Notes: generated from the letters alone by a model not told the origin. Positions 1 to 12,031 are shown, counted from the first letter of the stretch. The stretch: DNA of 33,276 nt from Bacillota bacterium (GCA_029219125.1 JAQXSU010000052.1:1-33276), one strand, 5' to 3'. Made by a program: numbers and translations.

Positions 1-593
<593 letters not shown>

Positions 594-630
594 CTATTTT
601 CCTTCCTTCGATATTGGCCGGCTACCCGGT

Positions 631-1362
631 CTATCGATTCATTTCTTTCTTAAACCGCTCCACAATGGCTTTTTCCGCACGGGAGACGGTCATCTGGGAA
701 ACGCCCAGAGCCTGTGCGATTTCTGACTGTGATTTGTTAAACAGAAACCGTTCTCTGAATACATAACGGTATGTGTCACTCAGCTTTTCCAGAACGGTTG
801 TGATGATCTCGTTAATCTCAATACGCTCATAACCGATTTCCTCGAACCCCACATACTTTTCCAGAAGATTTTCTTCGCCGTCATCCCCCAGGCTGTTTCC
901 GGCACTGTCCAGAGAAAAAGTTCCATAAGCTTTGGCACTTTCCATGGCCTGCATAATCTGCTCATGCGAAAATCCGGTGTGTTCTGAAATTTCTTCCAGC
1001 GTAGGGGCGCGGCCCAGGCTGGTCGTCAGCTGATCCCTGACTTCCTGAACTTTCGAAGAGATTTCCTTCATACGCCTAGGTACTTTCAGGCTCCACTGTT
1101 TGTCTCTGAAATACTTTTTGATTTCTCCGAGAATGGTAGGCGTGGCAAAGCTTTTAAACTCGAATCCTTTCTCAGGGTCGAACCGTTCCACTGCAGAAAC
1201 CAGTGCAAGGGCCCCTACCTGATACAGATCATCGTAATCCACGCCTTTTCCCAGATACTTTCGAATCAGTATGTCCACCATATACAGATTTTCTTCCACC
1301 AGCTGATTTCTTAGCTCAATGGTTGGGTTCTTTGCATATTCTTTAAAAAGATCGGATGTCAT
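631..1362 (-). CDS. SigB/SigF-type RNA polymerase sigma factor
   Basis: Region 2 (YDDLYQVGALALVSAVERFDPEKGFEFKSFATPTILGEIKKYFRD) and region 4 (ALGVSQMTVSRAEKAI) typical of the SigB/F/G group. Start overlaps the stop of the RsbW-like gene (ATGA). Confidence 0.93.
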   Translation of the reverse strand: MTSDLFKEYAKNPTIELRNQLVEENLYMVDILIRKYLGKGVDYDDLYQVGALALVSAVERFDPEKGFEFKSFATPTILGEIKKYFRDKQWSLKVPRRMKEISSKVQEVRDQLTTSLGRAPTLEEISEHTGFSHEQIMQAMESAKAYGTFSLDSAGNSLGDDGEENLLEKYVGFEEIGYERIEINEIITTVLEKLSDTYRYVFRERFLFNKSQSEIAQALGVSQMTVSRAEKAIVERFKKEMNR

Positions 1363-1760
1363 TTATATTTCACCATTCTGATTGTTTTTTTACCCTGGGC
1401 ACTGTCAATCAGTTCTATCTCATTCATCAGTGACTGAATTACAAACACACCCAGATTTCCTTCATTCGGGCAATCCAGACATGGTTTCGCCACTTTTTCC
1501 AATACATGACCATCGCTGTTGTCTGTCACATAGATTTCCATTCTGCCTTCCTCTGCCACACATTCCACCGTGTATTCTTCGGCGAAACCGGAAAGACCAT
1601 GACAGGATATATTCTTGCATGCTTCGCTCACAGCGGTTTTTATATCCTCAATTTCTTCGATATCAAATCCCGACATATCGGCGATGGAACCGATTGCCAG
1701 CCTTACCATGGTAAGATAAGCGGGCTTTCCCGGAATCATGAATTTAATTCTGTCTGCCAT
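1359..1760 (-). CDS. RsbW/SpoIIAB-type anti-sigma factor (HATPase serine kinase)
   Basis: 133 aa. N-box-like KTAVSEACKN, DNSDGH in the G1 position, GNLGVFVIQSLMNEIEL in the G2 position. Translationally coupled to the sigma gene. Confidence 0.88.
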   Translation of the reverse strand: MADRIKFMIPGKPAYLTMVRLAIGSIADMSGFDIEEIEDIKTAVSEACKNISCHGLSGFAEEYTVECVAEEGRMEIYVTDNSDGHVLEKVAKPCLDCPNEGNLGVFVIQSLMNEIELIDSAQGKKTIRMVKYK

Positions 1761-1790
1761 CCTGACACTTCCTTTCGTTGTATACGGAAT

Positions 1791-4295
1791 TTACAGCTTC
1801 ATCTGTTCCTGACCGTCGTCACTGGTCGTCTGGTTTTCCTGACTTTCTTCCTTCTCTTCGATGGAATCGTCTCTGGCAACCTTCGCCAGTGCGATGATAT
1901 TGGCGTCTTCATTGACGCTCATAATCTTCACGCCCTGGGTGGCCCGGCCCAGTCTGGATACTTCGCTGGCCTTCATACGGATGATAATGCCGTCGGAATT
2001 GATCAGCATGATATCGTCATCTTCGCTGACTACCATCGCACCGACCAGTTCGCCGGTCTTCTTGAACTTGGCCTTATCATAGGTCAGAAGTCCCTTGCCG
2101 CCGCGAACCTGGATCTTGTAATCTTCCACTCTGGTCCGCTTTCCGTAACCGTTTCTGGTCACAACCAGCAGTTCCTGACCCGGTTCCACTAGCTGCATGG
2201 ATACCACTTCATCATCCTTTTCCAGATTGATGGCCCGGACGCCGCCGGCAATTCTGCCCATCGGACGTACATCATCTTCGGAGAAGCAGATGCACTTGCC
2301 GTGTTTGGTCACGATAATCACATTGTTTCTGCCGGTGGTCTGCTGGATGCCGATGAGTTCATCTCCATCCTTCAGATTCATGGCAATCAGGCCGGTCTTC
2401 CGGTTGGTATCAAAGTTGGACAAGGATGTCTTTTTAATAATACCCTGTTTGGTGACACCGATGAGATACTGGTCTTCGGAGAATTCCCGGATTGGAATTA
2501 CCGCAGTGACTCTTTCTCTGGACATCAGGTTAAGGAAGTTGACAATTGGAATACCCTTGGCCGTTCTGGCAGCCTCAGGAATTTCGTATGCCTTGATCTT
2601 GTGTGCTTTGCCGGTGTTGGTAAAGAACATCAGATAGTCATGAGTGGAGGTCATAATCAGATCCTTCACGAAGTCGTTTTCCTTGGTGGTAAGTCCCGTG
2701 ATTCCTTTGCCGCCCCGCTTCTGCGCCCGGTAGGTATCCACAGGCACTCTCTTCACATAACCCAGATGGGTCAGGGTAATGCAGACGTTTTCTTCCTGAA
2801 TCAGATCCTCTTCATCGATTTCCTGCGCATCTGCCTTGATCTTGGTGCGGCGCTTGTCGCCCCATTTATCCTTGATTTCCAGCAGCTCATCTTTGATCAC
2901 GCCCATCAGCTTATGAACATCAGACAGCAGTTCATTATAGTACGCGATTTTTTTCAGCAGCTCCTGATATTCATTTTCGATCTTCTCTTTTTCCAAACCC
3001 TGCAGACGTCTCAGCTGCATATCCAGAATGGCCTGAGCCTGGATCTCGGAAAGTGAGAACCGTTCCATGAGCCGTTCCTTGGCATCATTGTAGCTGGTAC
3101 GGATGATCTTTATGATTTCATCGATGTTATCCAGAGCAATTCGTAAACCTTCTAAGATGTGTGCTCTGGCTTCTGCTTTCTTTTTATCGTAAATGGTTCT
3201 TCTGGTGACAACTTCTTTCTGGTGTTTCAGGTATTCCACCAGCATATCCTTCAGATTGCAGATCTTCGGCTTGCCGTCCACCAGAGCCAGCATAATCATG
3301 GAAACGCTGTCCTGCAGCTGGGTATGCTTATAAAGCCGGTTGAGAATGATGTTGGCATTGGCATCTTTTTTCAATTCGATGACGATACGCATGCCTTTCC
3401 GGTTGGATTCGTCCCGGATGGCAGAAATGCCGTCTACCTTCTTATCCTTCACCAGTTCTGCGATTTTCTCGATCAGTCTGGCCTTATTGACCTGATACGG
3501 GATTTCCGTCACCACAATCTGCTGTTTTCCATGGGACAGTTCTTCAATCTCAGAAACAGAACGGACCAGAACCTTTCCCTGTCCTGTCCGGTATGCCTCT
3601 TTCATCGGCGTTTTCCCCATGATCATGGCGCCGGTCGGAAAATCCGGGCCTTTTACATGCTTCATCAGATCATCCACTGTAGCATCCGGGTTATCGATCA
3701 GTTCCACGGATGCATCGATCACTTCTCCCAGGTTATGCGGAGGGATGGATGTCGCCATACCTACAGCAATACCGTTGGAACCATTTACCAGCAGATTCGG
3801 GAATCTGGCCGGCAAAACTCTCGGTTCTTTTTCTTCTCCGTCAAAGTTCGGATCGAAATCCACTGTTTCTTTTTCAATATCCCGCAGCATCTGCAGTGCC
3901 AGCGGCGTCATTCTGGCTTCCGTATAGCGCATGGCGGCAGCGCCGTCTCCGTCCACAGAACCGAAGTTACCGTGACCGTCTACCAGCGGATAGCGGATAT
4001 TGAACGGCTGTGCCAGACGAACCATGGCATCGTAGATAGAGGAGTCACCGTGCGGGTGATATTTACCCATAACTTCACCGACGATACGGGCCGATTTTTT
4101 ATGTGGCTTGTCCGGCGTGACGCCCAGCTCGCTCATGCCATAGAGAATTCTTCTGTGTACCGGTTTCAGACCGTCTCTCACGTCCGGAAGGGCACGTCCT
4201 ACAATGACGCTCATGGCATAGTCGATGTAGGAATTTTTCATTTCGTCATGAATCTCATGCTGTTTCATGCGCTGATCTTCTAAAAATGTATCCAT
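1791..4295 (-). CDS. gyrA: DNA gyrase subunit A
   Basis: 834 aa; [30 protein letters not shown], catalytic-Tyr region [11 protein letters not shown], GyrA-box-like QKRGGKG in the C-terminal domain. Confidence 0.99.
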   Translation of the reverse strand: MDTFLEDQRMKQHEIHDEMKNSYIDYAMSVIVGRALPDVRDGLKPVHRRILYGMSELGVTPDKPHKKSARIVGEVMGKYHPHGDSSIYDAMVRLAQPFNIRYPLVDGHGNFGSVDGDGAAAMRYTEARMTPLALQMLRDIEKETVDFDPNFDGEEKEPRVLPARFPNLLVNGSNGIAVGMATSIPPHNLGEVIDASVELIDNPDATVDDLMKHVKGPDFPTGAMIMGKTPMKEAYRTGQGKVLVRSVSEIEELSHGKQQIVVTEIPYQVNKARLIEKIAELVKDKKVDGISAIRDESNRKGMRIVIELKKDANANIILNRLYKHTQLQDSVSMIMLALVDGKPKICNLKDMLVEYLKHQKEVVTRRTIYDKKKAEARAHILEGLRIALDNIDEIIKIIRTSYNDAKERLMERFSLSEIQAQAILDMQLRRLQGLEKEKIENEYQELLKKIAYYNELLSDVHKLMGVIKDELLEIKDKWGDKRRTKIKADAQEIDEEDLIQEENVCITLTHLGYVKRVPVDTYRAQKRGGKGITGLTTKENDFVKDLIMTSTHDYLMFFTNTGKAHKIKAYEIPEAARTAKGIPIVNFLNLMSRERVTAVIPIREFSEDQYLIGVTKQGIIKKTSLSNFDTNRKTGLIAMNLKDGDELIGIQQTTGRNNVIIVTKHGKCICFSEDDVRPMGRIAGGVRAINLEKDDEVVSMQLVEPGQELLVVTRNGYGKRTRVEDYKIQVRGGKGLLTYDKAKFKKTGELVGAMVVSEDDDIMLINSDGIIIRMKASEVSRLGRATQGVKIMSVNEDANIIALAKVARDDSIEEKEESQENQTTSDDGQEQMKL

Positions 4296-4313
4296 GTATT
4301 ATGCCCTCCTTTC

Positions 4314-6248
<1,935 letters not shown>

Positions 6249-6277
6249 TCATTCAAAATATAATATGACATAAGAAA

Positions 6278-6292
6278 GCCCCTTTGTGGGGC
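6278..6292 (-). other. Hairpin in the gyrB leader (GCCCC-ACAAA-GGGGC)
   Basis: Perfect 5-bp GC-rich stem followed on the minus strand by TTTCTT, between the predicted gyrB promoter and ATG. Confidence 0.4.
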
Positions 6293-6311
6293 ATATTTTG
6301 ACTATAATTAA

Positions 6312-6348
6312 TCGCAGATATTATATCACTTTTTTTGCTAAAATTCAA
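6312..6348 (-). promoter_or_regulatory. Predicted sigma-A promoter of gyrB
   Basis: Minus strand: TTGAAT (6348-6343), 17-nt spacer, TATAAT (6325-6320), in the long intergenic region upstream of gyrB. Confidence 0.7.
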
Positions 6349-6376
6349 CCTTTATTAAACTTTTTATCAAAATCGT

Positions 6377-6404
6377 AAAAAAAATCGCCCACAGGGGCGA
6401 TTTT
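6377..6404 (-). terminator. Rho-independent terminator downstream of purine nucleoside phosphorylase gene
   Basis: Minus strand: AAAATCGCCC-CTGT-GGGCGATTTT followed by an extended T tract. Confidence 0.85.
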
Positions 6405-6495
6405 CGTTTTATTTACTATATAAAAAGTATCAGGGTTATATCATTCTTGTACTAAAAGTAATAATTCGACAAAATCTGCACTTCATCTGTTTCTT

Positions 6496-7341
6496 TTACT
6501 GCAGAATTTCCTTGATTTCTTTTACCGATGCAGTGACCAGCTGACGGAATTTCGGTGCTGCCTGATTGGCTGCTTCCTGTACCTCCTCGTGGGTCAGAGG
6601 TGTCTGGCTGATACCTGCTGCCGGATTGCTGACGAAAGAAATACCACAGATTTTCATTCCCATATGATTTGCTGCGATGGCTTCCACCACGGTAGACATG
6701 CCCACTGCATCCGCACCCAGGGTATGAAGCATTTTGATTTCTGCCGGAGATTCAAAGGATGGGCCGGTAGCCTGCGCATAAACACCTTTCTGCAGCTTGA
6801 TGTTATTTTTTTCTGCTGCTTTTTTGATACACTTCTGCAGCGCCGGATCATAAACATGACTCATATCCGGGAAACGAACTCCAATTTCATCGATATTGGC
6901 GCCGATCAGAGGGTTCGGCGCAAACATGGATATCTGATCTGTAATCATCATAAAGTCGCCGGCTTCAAAGGATGGATTGATACCGCCGGAAGCATTGGTC
7001 AGAAACAGGACCTTCGCACCCATCAGCTTCATCAGGCGAATCGGGAGAACTACATCGGTAATGGGATATCCTTCGTAATAGTGGATACGTCCCTTCATGC
7101 ATACTACCGGTGTATCTTCCACATAACCAAAGATAAATTTTCCTGCATGTCCCGGAACTGTGGATACAGGAAACTCTTCTATATCGTGGTAATCCACTTC
7201 ACCCACTACCTGAATATCCTGTGCATAGTCTCCAAGCCCGGATCCCAGAACAATGGCAACTTCAGGACGGAATTTGCTGAAATCAAATTTCTTCTGAATG
7301 CTTTCATAACATCTTAATAATTTTTCATAAACTGGATTCAT
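6496..7341 (-). CDS. punA: Purine nucleoside phosphorylase (trimeric PNP / PunA family)
   Basis: 281 aa; VAIVLGSGLGDYA, VPGHAGKFIFG, GRIHYYEGY, LTNASGGINPSFEAGD, ATGPSFESPAEI, DAVGMSTVVEAI, SNPAAGIS. Confidence 0.93.
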   Translation of the reverse strand: MNPVYEKLLRCYESIQKKFDFSKFRPEVAIVLGSGLGDYAQDIQVVGEVDYHDIEEFPVSTVPGHAGKFIFGYVEDTPVVCMKGRIHYYEGYPITDVVLPIRLMKLMGAKVLFLTNASGGINPSFEAGDFMMITDQISMFAPNPLIGANIDEIGVRFPDMSHVYDPALQKCIKKAAEKNNIKLQKGVYAQATGPSFESPAEIKMLHTLGADAVGMSTVVEAIAANHMGMKICGISFVSNPAAGISQTPLTHEEVQEAANQAAPKFRQLVTASVKEIKEILQ

Positions 7342-8446
7342 TTTTATTCTCCTTTTCTGTTACATTTCCTTCTTTTACGTAGAAGGTCTTTCCCAATGGA
7401 AGGGTTTCCAGCAGCTTATCCTGTAATTCTGTCGTGGTGATAAACATCTGAATCTCTGAAAGCGATTTTATCAGAAATTCCTGCCGCTGCAGATCCAGCT
7501 CACTCATCACATCATCCAGAAGCAGGATAGCATCTTCTCCCGTTTCTTCTTTGATCAGAGAAAGCTCTGCCAGCTTCACCGAAAGGGCAGAGGTTCTCTG
7601 CTGTCCCTGGGAACCAAAACTCCGCACGCTGATGTCATCGATATAAAATTCCACATCATCTTTATGGGGCCCTCTGGTTGTGGTTCGTTGTCTGATGTCA
7701 TTTTCAAAGCTGCTTCTGATCACCTTATAAAACGTTTCTTCTGTTTCTTCTGTCGTGGAAGAGACAGATACATTTGGTACATAAATCAGATTCAGATTTT
7801 CCTTTCCGTTTGTTATGGATTGATGAATCACCTGACTGATATCCCGCAGTTTTTCCACGAATTCCTTTCGCATCACCATAATCTGCGCACCATATCGTGC
7901 CAGCTGCATATCCCACAGATCCAATATGGAAGGATCCACTGTATCTTCCTTCAGATAGGCATTTCTCTGAAGCAGAACTTTTTTATAGCTGCTGAATGCT
8001 TCATAATACTTTGGCCTGAGCTGACAAAGTTCTCTGTCTATGAATCTTCTTCTTTTCTCCGGTTCTTCTTTTACGATTTTCAGATCTTCCGGTGAAAAAA
8101 TGACCATATACAGATTCTCCAGCAGTTCGGAAGCTTTTCGAATCCGATTCCCGTCCAGCCTGGCTGATTTTCCTTCGTTCCGGCTGTAAATCAGTTCAAC
8201 AGAAGTATTATAGTATTCTTTCTTTGCCTCTGCTTTTACTCTGGCAAATTCCGAACCAAACCGAATCAGATCGCTGTCTCTGCTGGTACGGAAAGATTTT
8301 CCCATGGAACACAAATAGATGGATTCCAGCAGATTTGTCTTTCCCTGGGCATTATTTCCCAGAATCAGATTCACATTTTTATGAAATTCTAAATGGAGTT
8401 CTTCATAATTTCGGAAATTGTGAAGTTCTATTTCTTTGATATACAT
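7325..8446 (-). CDS. recF: DNA replication/repair protein RecF
   Basis: 373 aa; ELHNFRNYEELHLEFHKNVNLILGNNAQGKTNLLESIYL (Walker A), SFGSQGQQRTSALSVKLAEL (signature), ILLLDDVMSELD (Walker B). Confidence 0.98.
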   Translation of the reverse strand: MYIKEIELHNFRNYEELHLEFHKNVNLILGNNAQGKTNLLESIYLCSMGKSFRTSRDSDLIRFGSEFARVKAEAKKEYYNTSVELIYSRNEGKSARLDGNRIRKASELLENLYMVIFSPEDLKIVKEEPEKRRRFIDRELCQLRPKYYEAFSSYKKVLLQRNAYLKEDTVDPSILDLWDMQLARYGAQIMVMRKEFVEKLRDISQVIHQSITNGKENLNLIYVPNVSVSSTTEETEETFYKVIRSSFENDIRQRTTTRGPHKDDVEFYIDDISVRSFGSQGQQRTSALSVKLAELSLIKEETGEDAILLLDDVMSELDLQRQEFLIKSLSEIQMFITTTELQDKLLETLPLGKTFYVKEGNVTEKENKNESSL

Positions 8447-8448
8447 AC

Positions 8449-9567
8449 TTAATTATTCGTAATTCTTACAGGAAGAATCAGATATTCAAACCGGTTTCCT
8501 GACAGAGGTCTCACCAGGCATGGGCTGATGCTGCTGTTAAACAACATGACGATTTCTTCATCATCAATGACCTTCAGCACATCCATCAGATATTTTGAGT
8601 TAAAGCCGATGACCAAATCATTTCCTTCTTTAGAAATGATAACATCTTCCTTTACATTTCCTTCTTCTGATTTGGATGTGATTTCCATACTATTTTCTTT
8701 CATGTCCAGTTTGATCAGGTTATTTTTTCCTACCTTGGCCAGCAGGGATGCACGCTCGATGCTGTTCAGAAAATCACTTCTGTTTAAAACAATTCTCGTC
8801 TTGCTTTCCTTTGGAAGAATATCTCTGTACTTCACGAATTCTCCCTCCAGAAGGCGAAGCACCACGCGGATATCTTCCATCAGAAAGATAGCTCTTTTAT
8901 CGTTGATGTACAGGCGAACCTGATCGTTTTCTTCCGTTTCTGTTTCACTGATGATCTTACTTATTTCTCCAAAAATTTTGGCCGGGATCACAATGCTTTC
9001 CCGCTCTTTATTTTTCATATTTTCTCTGGTGATAGCCATACGGAATCCATCCAGAGCTACCATATTCATGCTGTCTTCTTCCATTTCCACCAGCACGCCT
9101 GTAATTACGCCGCGGGACTCGTCTATACTGGCAGCAAATGCAGTTTTCTGAATCATTTCCTTCAGCACTTCTTTACTGAAAAGAATCTGATCAGCTGCTT
9201 CTTCCGGCATGTTCAGGCTCGGAAATTCATCTGCCGGCATGCCGATTATATTAAACTCGGAGCTGGCACATCGAATTGTTACTTTTCCATCCTCATATTC
9301 GATGGTAATCATATCGTTTGGAAGCTTTCTGATAATATCTCCGAACAGTTTGGCAAATACCACGGTTTCTCCTGGAATGAAGCTCTCAACATCCAGTGTT
9401 TTTTCAATGCTCAGATCCAGGTCGGATGCAGACATGGTCAGTTTACCGTTTTCGTCCACCCGAAGAAGAATTCCTTTCAGAATTGGAATAGTGGTTCTGG
9501 ATGTAACTGCTTTGGAAACGATATTTAAGGCTTTCGATAGAGCTTGCTGATGACATGAAAATTTCAT
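8449..9567 (-). CDS. dnaN: DNA polymerase III beta sliding clamp
   Basis: 372 aa; MKFSCHQQALSKALNIVSKAVTSRTTIPILKGILL..., EYLILPVRI C-terminus; position next to dnaA. Confidence 0.98.
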   Translation of the reverse strand: MKFSCHQQALSKALNIVSKAVTSRTTIPILKGILLRVDENGKLTMSASDLDLSIEKTLDVESFIPGETVVFAKLFGDIIRKLPNDMITIEYEDGKVTIRCASSEFNIIGMPADEFPSLNMPEEAADQILFSKEVLKEMIQKTAFAASIDESRGVITGVLVEMEEDSMNMVALDGFRMAITRENMKNKERESIVIPAKIFGEISKIISETETEENDQVRLYINDKRAIFLMEDIRVVLRLLEGEFVKYRDILPKESKTRIVLNRSDFLNSIERASLLAKVGKNNLIKLDMKENSMEITSKSEEGNVKEDVIISKEGNDLVIGFNSKYLMDVLKVIDDEEIVMLFNSSISPCLVRPLSGNRFEYLILPVRITNN

Positions 9568-9608
9568 TTTTTTCCTCCGGTCTGTTATTCTTTATTTATA
9601 TTCTTTTA

Positions 9609-9648
9609 TAGTAGTAATAGTAGTAGGGACTGTGGAATATGTGGATAA
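9609..9648 (-). promoter_or_regulatory. oriC basal unwinding module: DnaA boxes, GC spacer and DnaA-trio array
   Basis: Minus strand reads TTATCCACA-TATTCCACA-GTCCC-TACTACTATTACTACTAT. Read 3'->5' on the plus strand, 9626->9609 is GAT GAT GAT AAT GAT GAT (six trios), next to a perfect and a degenerate (7/9) DnaA box. Confidence 0.85.
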
Positions 9649-9693
9649 CTTCCAGACGCCCTGAAATTCCTGAAAAATTTATTGTTTCAGAAT

Positions 9694-9702
9694 AGTGGAT
9701 AA
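9694..9702 (-). promoter_or_regulatory. DnaA-box-like site (TTATCCACT, 8/9)
   Basis: AGTGGATAA on the plus strand, same orientation as the boxes at 9631-9648. Confidence 0.6.
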
Positions 9703-9721
9703 TAGATTAAATTTTACTATT

Positions 9722-11113
9722 TCAATCCATAATATCATCTTTCATCTGTTCGATCAGCTGTGCGAAAGAAGGATCAGATTTCATTTCACCTTCAATTTTA
9801 TCACAGGCATACATGACGGTGGTATAGTGTTTTCCTCCAAACATCTGCCCAATCTTCGGAAGAGAATAATCGGTCATCTCACGAATCAGATACATGGCCA
9901 CCTGTCTTGGATATGCGATGCTGTTCTGTTTCTTGGAAGATTCCAGGTCTGACATTTTAATGGAGTAGTGCTTACATATGTATTTCTTTATTTTTTCAGG
10001 CGTGACTTTTATGTCACCATCTGTAAGAATATCTTTCAGTGTTCTTCTGGCAAAGTTTTTATCTGCTTTCTCTCCGAGAAGCTGGGAGAAGGATACGATT
10101 CGTGTGAAAGCTCCTTCCAGTTCCCGGATATTATCTTTAATTTTTTCTGCAATCAGGCAGATCACATCGTAGAGATCGTCATCTACTTCGATATTCATAT
10201 TTTCTGCTTTTTTCGTCAGAATTGCAACCCTTGTTTCATAATCAGGCGGCTGTATATCAGCAATCAGATTCCACTGGAAACGGCTTCTCAGCCGATCTTC
10301 CAGATTTACCAGTTTATTTGGTGCTCGGTCGCTGGAAATGATAATCTGCTTATTGGAATCATAAAGGGTGTTGAACGTGTGGAAAAATTCTTCCTGCGTA
10401 CTGTCTTTTCCCTCCATAAACTGGATATCGTCGATGAGCATTACATCTACTTTTCTGTACTTATTTTTAAATTCACTGATTTTGTTTTCACGCAGCGCAC
10501 GAATCAGCTCATTGGTAAACATTTCTGAAGAAACATAGAGAACATTCAGACCCGGATTATGCTCCAGCAGATAGATTCCTATGGCATGCATCAGATGGGT
10601 TTTTCCAAGACCGGATCCTCCGTAGATAAACAGAGGATTATAAGCTTCTGACGGAGATTCCGCCACAGCCAGTGCTGCCGCATGTGCATACTTATTGCTG
10701 TTTCCCACCACGAAATTATCGAAATTATACCGCGGATTAAATATTTTTTCCATTCCTATTTTACTTACAGGAGTAACTGGCATATCTGGAACCGGCTCCG
10801 GAGCAGGTTTCTCTTCGTCTTCCGGAGTTTCTTTCATAAATTCATCCATGACCTTGATCACAGCCCGGTATCGGTCATGAAGTACAGTTTCCAGACAGTC
10901 TTCAATAACCTGAATATATCTGGTCCTGATAATATTCAGGATGAAATCCACATCGATGCCGCCGGAACTCTTTACACCAAGATATGCTATTTTTAATTCG
11001 CTGTCAATCTGAAAGACTTCCAGAGGCTGCAGCCAGGTATTGAAGCTGACAGCAGTCGTTAATTTCTGAAGTTCTTCTTTCAGTGCTTTTGTCGTTTTTT
11101 CATTTCTGTTCAT
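9722..11113 (-). CDS. dnaA: Chromosomal replication initiator protein DnaA
   Basis: FNPRYNFDNFVVGNSNKYAHAAALAVAESPSEAYNPLFIYGGSGLGKTHLMHAIG, LIDDIQFMEGKDSTQEEFFHTFN, GGKHYTTVMYACDKI. The ORF-track start (11128) is a TTG; ATG at 11113 (MNRNEK) follows a GAAGG ribosome-binding site and is preferred. Confidence 0.98.
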   Translation of the reverse strand: MNRNEKTTKALKEELQKLTTAVSFNTWLQPLEVFQIDSELKIAYLGVKSSGGIDVDFILNIIRTRYIQVIEDCLETVLHDRYRAVIKVMDEFMKETPEDEEKPAPEPVPDMPVTPVSKIGMEKIFNPRYNFDNFVVGNSNKYAHAAALAVAESPSEAYNPLFIYGGSGLGKTHLMHAIGIYLLEHNPGLNVLYVSSEMFTNELIRALRENKISEFKNKYRKVDVMLIDDIQFMEGKDSTQEEFFHTFNTLYDSNKQIIISSDRAPNKLVNLEDRLRSRFQWNLIADIQPPDYETRVAILTKKAENMNIEVDDDLYDVICLIAEKIKDNIRELEGAFTRIVSFSQLLGEKADKNFARRTLKDILTDGDIKVTPEKIKKYICKHYSIKMSDLESSKKQNSIAYPRQVAMYLIREMTDYSLPKIGQMFGGKHYTTVMYACDKIEGEMKSDPSFAQLIEQMKDDIMD

Positions 11114-11158
11114 GTATGAAACCTTCAATTCTTTTTTAAATTACATTTTCCTATTCTT

Positions 11159-11187
11159 ATTGTACAAAAATAGTTATCCACAAGCAA
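11159..11187 (-). promoter_or_regulatory. Predicted sigma-A promoter of dnaA
   Basis: Minus strand: TTGCTT (11187-11182), 17-nt spacer, TACAAT (11164-11159). A perfect DnaA box lies in the spacer. Confidence 0.65.
11174..11182 (+). promoter_or_regulatory. DnaA box TTATCCACA
   Basis: Perfect 9-mer upstream of dnaA. Confidence 0.85.
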
Positions 11188-11224
11188 GTATGAATTACAT
11201 GGAAAACAAAATATATTTTTTTAT

Positions 11225-11261
11225 AATTTTATCCACAGGTTGAGGATAAAATTGTGCATAA
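11225..11261. promoter_or_regulatory. oriC DnaA-box cluster in the dnaA-rpmH intergenic region
   Basis: TTATCCACA at 11229-11237 (+), TTATCCTCA (8/9) at 11241-11249 (-), TTATGCACA at 11253-11261 (-). A weaker 7/9 site lies at 11334-11342 (-). Region is very AT-rich and lies at the divergent switch of gene orientation. Confidence 0.85.
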
Positions 11262-11404
11262 GTGAATAATGTGTTTGCTTTTGTATTTTTAGCCATTTGA
11301 AACTTTATTTGCTGATTCGGCTGAATCATAAAATGTGGATTTTTTTCTATGTTTTAAACATACATGGAAAATAGTAATGTGAATAATGAGAATTCATAAT
11401 TTCA

Positions 11405-11433
11405 TTGACAGAACGGAACTTTTGAAGTATACT
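11405..11433 (+). promoter_or_regulatory. Predicted sigma-A promoter of rpmH operon
   Basis: TTGACA (11405-11410), 17-nt spacer, TATACT (11428-11433). Confidence 0.8.
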
Positions 11434-11505
11434 ACTTAGGTATCTGTGTGCCATTGGAATTTAGATGCACACGAGCTTATTATTTTAGAAGGGAGAACAA
11501 CCAAT

Positions 11506-11640
11506 ATGAAAATGACTTTACAGCCTAAGAAACGGCAGAGAATGAAGGAACACGGCTTCAGAAAGAGAATGTCCACCAAGAACGGCAGAAACGTCCTGAA
11601 GAGAAGAAGAGCAAGAGGCAGAAAGAAATTAACTGCTTAA
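11506..11640 (+). CDS. rpmH: 50S ribosomal protein L34
   Basis: [44 protein letters not shown]. Start at 11506 after GAAGGGAG; the track start at 11446 is an upstream GTG. Confidence 0.97.
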   Translation: MKMTLQPKKRQRMKEHGFRKRMSTKNGRNVLKRRRARGRKKLTA

Positions 11641-11686
11641 TTTCCTTATGTTTTGAGAGAGCAGAACACGCTCGAAAAGAGGAAAC

Positions 11687-12031
11687 ATGCTGAAAAGAAA
11701 TGTTTTGCGAAAAAAAGCAGATTTTCAGTCGATTTACAATCGTGGAAAATCTGTGGGCGACAGGTTCGTGGTGCTGTTTTACCGGCCCAACGGGCTTGTT
11801 TACAATAGGACAGGTTTTTTAGCAAGTAAAAAAGTCGGAAACAGTGTGAAAAGAAACAGGGCGAGACGGCTCATGAAGGAAAGCTACCGTCATCTGGCGG
11901 AAAGGCTTCCGCAGCATGTGCATTACGATTTTATCATCATCGCCAGAAACACCATTTCCGGAAAGAAGTGTGCAGAAGTGGAGAAGTCTCTTCTTTCTGC
12001 GATGAAACGAGCCGGAGTAATAAAGAAATAA
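11687..12031 (+). CDS. rnpA: Ribonuclease P protein component
   Basis: 114 aa; [25 protein letters not shown] (RNR motif). Confidence 0.96.
   Translation: MLKRNVLRKKADFQSIYNRGKSVGDRFVVLFYRPNGLVYNRTGFLASKKVGNSVKRNRARRLMKESYRHLAERLPQHVHYDFIIIARNTISGKKCAEVEKSLLSAMKRAGVIKK

Noticed and set aside
3159-4283. 374-aa plus-strand ORF opposite gyrA (and similar long antisense ORFs at 2301-3056, 4449-5237, 6589-7317, 32068-32898)
   Set aside because: Antisense frames kept open by codon composition of the true genes; His/Phe/Gln-rich nonsense-like proteins without known family features.
11446-11505. N-terminal extension of rpmH ([20 protein letters not shown])
   Set aside because: Upstream GTG start only; the ATG at 11506 with a strong Shine-Dalgarno gives a normal-length L34.
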